DNA of 64,000 nt from JAEKLB01 sp050249235. GTDB taxonomy: Bacteria; Actinomycetota; Acidimicrobiia; Acidimicrobiales; CADCSY01. Within the stretch, counting starts at the first letter, position 1, and each line of letters opens with the position of its first letter. This document shows positions 61,139 through 64,000 of this stretch, one piece after another. The notes under the pieces are model-generated. The model saw nothing but the letters and a program-made list of their open reading frames with translations, was not told the DNA's origin and ran no database searches. The position numbers and the translations under genes are program-made. The stretch covers positions 9,800 to 73,799 of the forward strand of contig JBFWQW010000003.1 of assembly GCA_050249235.1 (NCBI GenBank), in the 5' to 3' direction.

Positions 61139-61944
61139 GTGGCGGCCAGGAAGCCGGTGAGCGGCGACGACGCCGAGGCTCCCGTCGACACGCGGGGCAG
61201 CCCGGCCAGGCGCCCGGCCCGGCCGGCCACCACCGCTCCCCGGAAGGCGGCGGCCATGGCCGCCGGGTCGCCGGCGGTGCCGATGGCGGTGTTGACGAGC
61301 ACGGCGTCGGCGCCGAGCTCCATCGCCTCGGCCGCCTGGGAGGGGGCGCCGATGCCGGCGTCGACCACGACCGGCACGCCGGCCTGCTCGACGATGAGCT
61401 CCACCGCCGGGCGGGTGCGCAACCCCTGGTTCGAGCCGATCCAGCTCCCCAGGGGCATGACGGTGGCGCAGCCGACCTCCTCGAGGCGGCGGCACAGGAC
61501 CGGATCGGCCGGGCAGTAGGGAAGGACGGTGAAGCCCTCGCCGACGAGCACCTCGGCGGCCCGGAGCGTCTCGATCGGATCGGGGAGCAGCCAGCGGGGG
61601 TCGGGGGTGATCTCGAGCTTGATCCAGGTGGGGAGCCCGGCGGCCCGGGCCAGCCGGGCCAGCCGGACGGCCTCGTCGGCGTCGACCGCGCCCGAGGTGT
61701 TCGTGAGCAGCAGCACGCCGTCCGGGAGTGCGTCGAGGATGTCGCCGTCGCCCGGATCGGCCTCCAGGTCGACCCGGCGCAGCGCCACGGTCACCATCTC
61801 GGTGCCGCTGGCCGCGACGGCGTCGGCCAGCGAGCGGTTGGACGGGAACTTGCCGGTGCCGAGGAAGAGTCGGGAGCCGAAGGCCCGGCCGGCGATCACC
61901 AGCGGGTCGCCGGTCGCCGGCTCGTCGATCGTTCCTTCGTCCAT
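61135..61944 (-). CDS. thiG: Thiazole synthase ThiG
   Basis: This is a 269-residue ThiG, a TIM-barrel that forms the thiazole phosphate from DXP, dehydroglycine and ThiS thiocarboxylate. SRLFLGTGKFPSNRSL opens the barrel. The DXP imine Lys is in TWIKLEITPDPRWLLPD, and EVGCATVMPLGSWIGSNQGL and VVVDAGIGAPSQAAEAMELGADAVLVNTAI bind phosphate. ATG 61944 is chosen over ATG 61968 because the latter is inside the conserved core of the upstream TPP riboswitch. AGGGAG lies 9 nt upstream of 61944. ThiG's last bases overlap thiH. Confidence 0.96.
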   Translation of the reverse strand: MDEGTIDEPATGDPLVIAGRAFGSRLFLGTGKFPSNRSLADAVAASGTEMVTVALRRVDLEADPGDGDILDALPDGVLLLTNTSGAVDADEAVRLARLARAAGLPTWIKLEITPDPRWLLPDPIETLRAAEVLVGEGFTVLPYCPADPVLCRRLEEVGCATVMPLGSWIGSNQGLRTRPAVELIVEQAGVPVVVDAGIGAPSQAAEAMELGADAVLVNTAIGTAGDPAAMAAAFRGAVVAGRAGRLAGLPRVSTGASASSPLTGFLAAT

Positions 61945-61945
61945 C

Positions 61946-62040
61946 TCGCAACGCTCCCTGGTCCGCATGACCGGACCGGTCTCCAGAGGGTCGCGGCCCC
62001 GCCGCCTCTCAGCCCCATCCGGCGGGCTCCCCTGCGTGCG
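61946..62040 (-). promoter_or_regulatory. TPP riboswitch upstream of thiGH
   Basis: On the minus strand the THI-element order is complete: GCAGGGGAGCCC, GGGGCTGAGAGG (the CTGAGA core), GCGACCC, then GACCGGTCCGGTCATGCGGA and CCAGGGAG. P1 can form between 62034-62040 (CGCACGC) and 61946-61953 (GCGTTGCG, one bulged T). The ribosome site AGGGAG (61954-61959) is inside the element, and the P1 3' strand is the spacer to ATG 61944. Thiamine pyrophosphate should therefore close the ribosome site and repress translation. Confidence 0.9.
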
Positions 62041-62043
62041 CCG

Positions 62044-62049
62044 ACTCTA
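62044..62049 (-). promoter_or_regulatory. -10 element TAGAGT for the thiGH transcript
   Basis: On the minus strand TAGAGT ends about 3 nt before P1 of the riboswitch. The transcript would start right at the beginning of the aptamer. Confidence 0.5.
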
Positions 62050-62149
62050 CGGCGGCCGGCCCGTCGCCACGCCGTCGATCGCGAGCCGGCCAAGCGCTCC
62101 GGGGCCGGGGCGGGCCGGGCCGAGAGGGGGCCGGCCGGGGGCTCGCCGC

Positions 62150-62155
62150 TACCGT
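62150..62155 (+). promoter_or_regulatory. -10 element TACCGT, leaderless arrangement
   Basis: TACCGT ends 7 nt before GTG 62163 of the 29-residue membrane peptide gene. Confidence 0.45.
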
Positions 62156-62162
62156 CGCGTCC

Positions 62163-62252
62163 GTGAGCACCCGGGGCCTGATCCTCGCCGCCCTGCTGTG
62201 CGGGCTGGCGATCCTCCTCGCCTTTACCGTCCAGGTCGTCCTCGCCCCCTGA
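62163..62252 (+). CDS. 29-residue single-helix membrane microprotein
   Basis: This is a 29-codon gene, GTG 62163 to TGA 62252, too short for routine gene calling. The product is one hydrophobic helix with a charged N-terminus (STRGLILAALLCGLAILLAF then TVQVVLAP), so it would span the membrane with the N-terminus inside. It contains one Cys. The support is the leaderless -10 element 7 nt upstream, identical in layout to those of well-known genes here, plus the clean single-helix composition. No function can be proposed. It lies between the thiG control region and lpd. Confidence 0.45.
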   Translation: MSTRGLILAALLCGLAILLAFTVQVVLAP

Positions 62253-62332
62253 GCGGTCGCGACCGAGCGGTCCCCCTGCGGCGCGGGATGTGACACCTGT
62301 CGAGGTCGCCCGGGGCCCTGGGACCCGCCCGG

Positions 62333-62338
62333 TAGGGT
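62333..62338 (+). promoter_or_regulatory. -10 element TAGGGT for lpd
   Basis: TAGGGT is followed 10 nt later by AGGAGG (62349-62354). lpd would have a short leader of about 15 nt with a proper ribosome site, unlike the leaderless genes. Confidence 0.45.
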
Positions 62339-62359
62339 GAGCCCGACCAGGAGGAAGTG

Positions 62360-63760
62360 GTGCCGGAGCAGTTCGACGTCGTCGTCATCGGAGGGGGACC
62401 CGGCGGCTACGCCGCAGCCCTGTACGGAGCCTCGGCCGGTCTCTCGATCGCCCTGGTGGAGAAGGACAAGGTCGGCGGCACCTGCCTCCACCGGGGCTGC
62501 ATCCCCGCCAAGGAGCTGCTCGAGACGGCCCACGTCTTCCGCACCGTCGGCGAGGCCGGCCAGTTCGGCATCGGCGCCGGCGCGCCCACCATCGACTTCG
62601 GCGTCGCCATGCAGCGCAAGCAGCAGGTGGTCGACGCCCAGTGGAAGGGCCTGGCCGGCGTCATCAAGGGCCGTGGCATCGAGACCTACGCCGGCACCGG
62701 CCGCTACCTGGGTGGCGGCCGGGTCGCCGTCGACGGGGCCGACGGGGAGTCGGTCACCCTGACCGGCACCAACGTGATCCTGGCGGCCGGGTCGGTGCCC
62801 CGGACGATCCCCGGCTTCGAGGTCGACGGCCGCTACGTCCTCACGTCCGACGAGGTCCTGTCGATGCCGGCCCTGCCCCGGACGGCGGCGGTGATCGGCG
62901 GCGGGGCCATCGGCTGCGAGTTCGTGTCGATGCTCGCCGACCTCGGCGTCACCGTCACCCTGCTCGAGGGGCTCCCCAAGATCCTGCCGGGCTGCGACGA
63001 GGACGTGGCTCGGGTGGTGGCCCGGAGCTTCGCCAAGCGGGGGGTCGACGTGCGCACCGGTGTCCGCATCACCGGCCACCAGCCCGACGGCGAGGTCACC
63101 CGGGTGCAGATCGAGGGGGCCGAGCCGGTCGCCGTCGACGTGGTCATCGTGTCGGTCGGCCGCCGGCCCTTCGCCGAGTCGATGGGCCTGGCCGGCACCG
63201 GCGTCGAGGTCGACGAGCGGGGCTTCGTGAAGGTGGGCGACACCTGCCGCACCACCGTGCCGGGGGTGTGGGCCGTCGGTGACGTGGTCGCCACGCCCGC
63301 CCTCGCCCACATCGGCTTCGCCGAGGGCATGGTGGCGATCCGCGACATCCTCGGCGAGGCCCCGGTGCCGGTGGCCTACGACAAGGTGCCCTGGGCCATC
63401 TACTGCCGCCCCGAGGTGGCCTTCGCCGGCCACTCCGAGGAGTCGGCCCGGGCCGCCGGGTTCGACGTGGTGGCCTCCAAGCACCAGTTCCGCGCCAACG
63501 GCCGGGCCCACATCCTCGGCGAGGTCGAGGGCCTGGTGAAGGTGATCGCCGAGCGTGGCCCCGACGGCCGGGCCGGGCGGATCCTCGGGGTCCACATGGT
63601 GGGCCCCTGGGTCACGGAGCAGCTCGGCCAGGGCTACCTCGCCGTCAACTGGGAGGCGACCGTCGACGAGGTGGCGGCCTTCATCCAGCCCCACCCCACG
63701 CTCTCCGAGCTCTTCGGCGAGACCGTCCTGTCGCTCACCGGCCGCAGCCTCCACGGCTGA
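62360..63760 (+). CDS. lpd: Dihydrolipoyl dehydrogenase
   Basis: This is a 466-residue E3 flavoprotein that reoxidises the lipoyl groups of 2-oxoacid dehydrogenase complexes. FAD binding is VVVIGGGPGGYAAALYGA, the redox disulfide GGTCLHRGCIPAKEL (C-x4-C), NAD binding AAVIGGGAIGCEFVSMLADLG, and the FAD ribityl site VWAVGDVVATPALAHIGFAEG. The C-terminal active-site His-Glu pair is in FIQPHPTLSELFGE. GTG 62360 is 5 nt from AGGAGG; GTG 62357 is only 2 nt away and less likely. The next gene is an E2, so this E3 belongs to a 2-oxoacid dehydrogenase operon and probably also serves AceE. Confidence 0.97.
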   Translation: MPEQFDVVVIGGGPGGYAAALYGASAGLSIALVEKDKVGGTCLHRGCIPAKELLETAHVFRTVGEAGQFGIGAGAPTIDFGVAMQRKQQVVDAQWKGLAGVIKGRGIETYAGTGRYLGGGRVAVDGADGESVTLTGTNVILAAGSVPRTIPGFEVDGRYVLTSDEVLSMPALPRTAAVIGGGAIGCEFVSMLADLGVTVTLLEGLPKILPGCDEDVARVVARSFAKRGVDVRTGVRITGHQPDGEVTRVQIEGAEPVAVDVVIVSVGRRPFAESMGLAGTGVEVDERGFVKVGDTCRTTVPGVWAVGDVVATPALAHIGFAEGMVAIRDILGEAPVPVAYDKVPWAIYCRPEVAFAGHSEESARAAGFDVVASKHQFRANGRAHILGEVEGLVKVIAERGPDGRAGRILGVHMVGPWVTEQLGQGYLAVNWEATVDEVAAFIQPHPTLSELFGETVLSLTGRSLHG

Positions 63761-63835
63761 GCCGGCCCACCCACCCGTTCACGAACCCACGCTTCCGGCG
63801 CCCCGGGCGCCAGCAGGAGAGGACCTCGCACCACG

Positions 63836-64000
63836 ATGGCCGACATCACGATGCCCCAGCTGGGCGAGACCGTCACCGAGGGCACGATCACCCGCTGGTT
63901 CAAGCAGGTGGGCGAGCAGGTGGCCGCCGACGAGGTGCTCTTCGAGGTGTCGACCGACAAGGTCGACTCCGAGGTCCCTTCGCCGGCCGGCGGGGTCCTC
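63836..64000 (+). CDS. 2-oxoacid dehydrogenase E2 acyltransferase (5' part)
   Basis: The first 55 residues of a dihydrolipoamide acyltransferase; the gene runs past the end of the window. The sequence is a lipoyl domain: MADITMPQLGETVTEGTITR, and the lipoylated Lys in FEVSTDKVDSEVPSP. The starting motif is common to SucB-type and actinobacterial AceF-type E2, so which complex it belongs to cannot be decided from this piece. It starts 75 bases after lpd on the same strand. Confidence 0.93.
   Translation, partial: MADITMPQLGETVTEGTITRWFKQVGEQVAADEVLFEVSTDKVDSEVPSPAGGVL

Noticed and set aside
61945..61968. Longer thiG beginning at ATG 61968
   Set aside because: That ATG is the conserved TCATGC of the TPP riboswitch core; ATG 61944 has the ribosome site.

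Overview
This 64 kb window is very GC-rich actinobacterial chromosomal DNA, most likely from the class Acidimicrobiia. That placement is my inference from three things: the overall gene set; the actinobacterial layout of paired TrkA genes beside an APC-type permease; and a single-chain AceE with a TIGR03083-type (mycothiol-era DinB-fold) protein. No 16S rRNA is present to confirm it. A run of ten Ns at 43090-43099 shows this is a draft or metagenome assembly. The content is core housekeeping: there is one tRNA, and no phage, insertion sequence or CRISPR array.

Layout. 1-9 kb: GNAT, a RecB-like Fe-S nuclease, tRNA-Leu(TAA), a Tat-exported amidohydrolase, a PAS-GGDEF-EAL protein, an SDR, fumC and a DUF2269 membrane protein. 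9-18 kb: a tandem repeat block, an IF2B-like protein, a DUF885 peptidase overlapping coaA, a double GNAT, mutY, an MBL hydrolase, lemA and DUF2207. 18-26.8 kb: flavin reductase, an FtsH-like AAA protease, oligopeptidase B divergent from a gamma-carbonic anhydrase, and a heterodimeric ABC exporter. 27-35 kb: two SUF iron-sulfur clusters. One runs sufB, a Cys-rich small gene, sufD, Rieske, sufC and pterin dehydratase. The other runs sufC2-sufS-sufU. A decayed serine acetyltransferase lies between them. 35-40.5 kb: PepF-type peptidase, glycosyltransferase, MBL hydrolase, acyl-CoA dehydrogenase, and a highly structured short RNA region. 40.5-45 kb: two amt-PII pairs around the assembly gap. 45-52 kb: thiE, a GGDEF protein, thiS, an HhH-GPD protein and aceE. 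52-57 kb: RNase H, epimerase, argS and two trkA genes. 57-64 kb: a second copy of the tandem repeat family, a KimA-like potassium transporter with a fused OB-fold, thiG-thiH behind a TPP riboswitch, lpd, and the start of an E2 acyltransferase.

How the parts work together. Iron-sulfur assembly takes up about 8 kb, and clients of it (mutY, thiH, the RecB-like nuclease, the Rieske protein) are in the window. Thiamine synthesis is split over three loci (thiE, thiS, thiGH), and thiamine pyrophosphate is the cofactor of AceE. Potassium uptake combines TrkA gating subunits with a KimA-like importer. Ammonium uptake is paired with PII signalling.

The clearest genome-scale signal is regulatory. Hexamers of the form TANNNT sit 6-10 nt upstream of nearly twenty start codons that mostly lack a Shine-Dalgarno sequence, which points to widespread leaderless transcription. 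Other items worth following are a 16/17-bp motif upstream of both SUF clusters, the two-locus tandem repeat family, a pseudoknot-capable RNA carrying an 18-nt match to the 16S rRNA tail, and the KimA-OB fusion.
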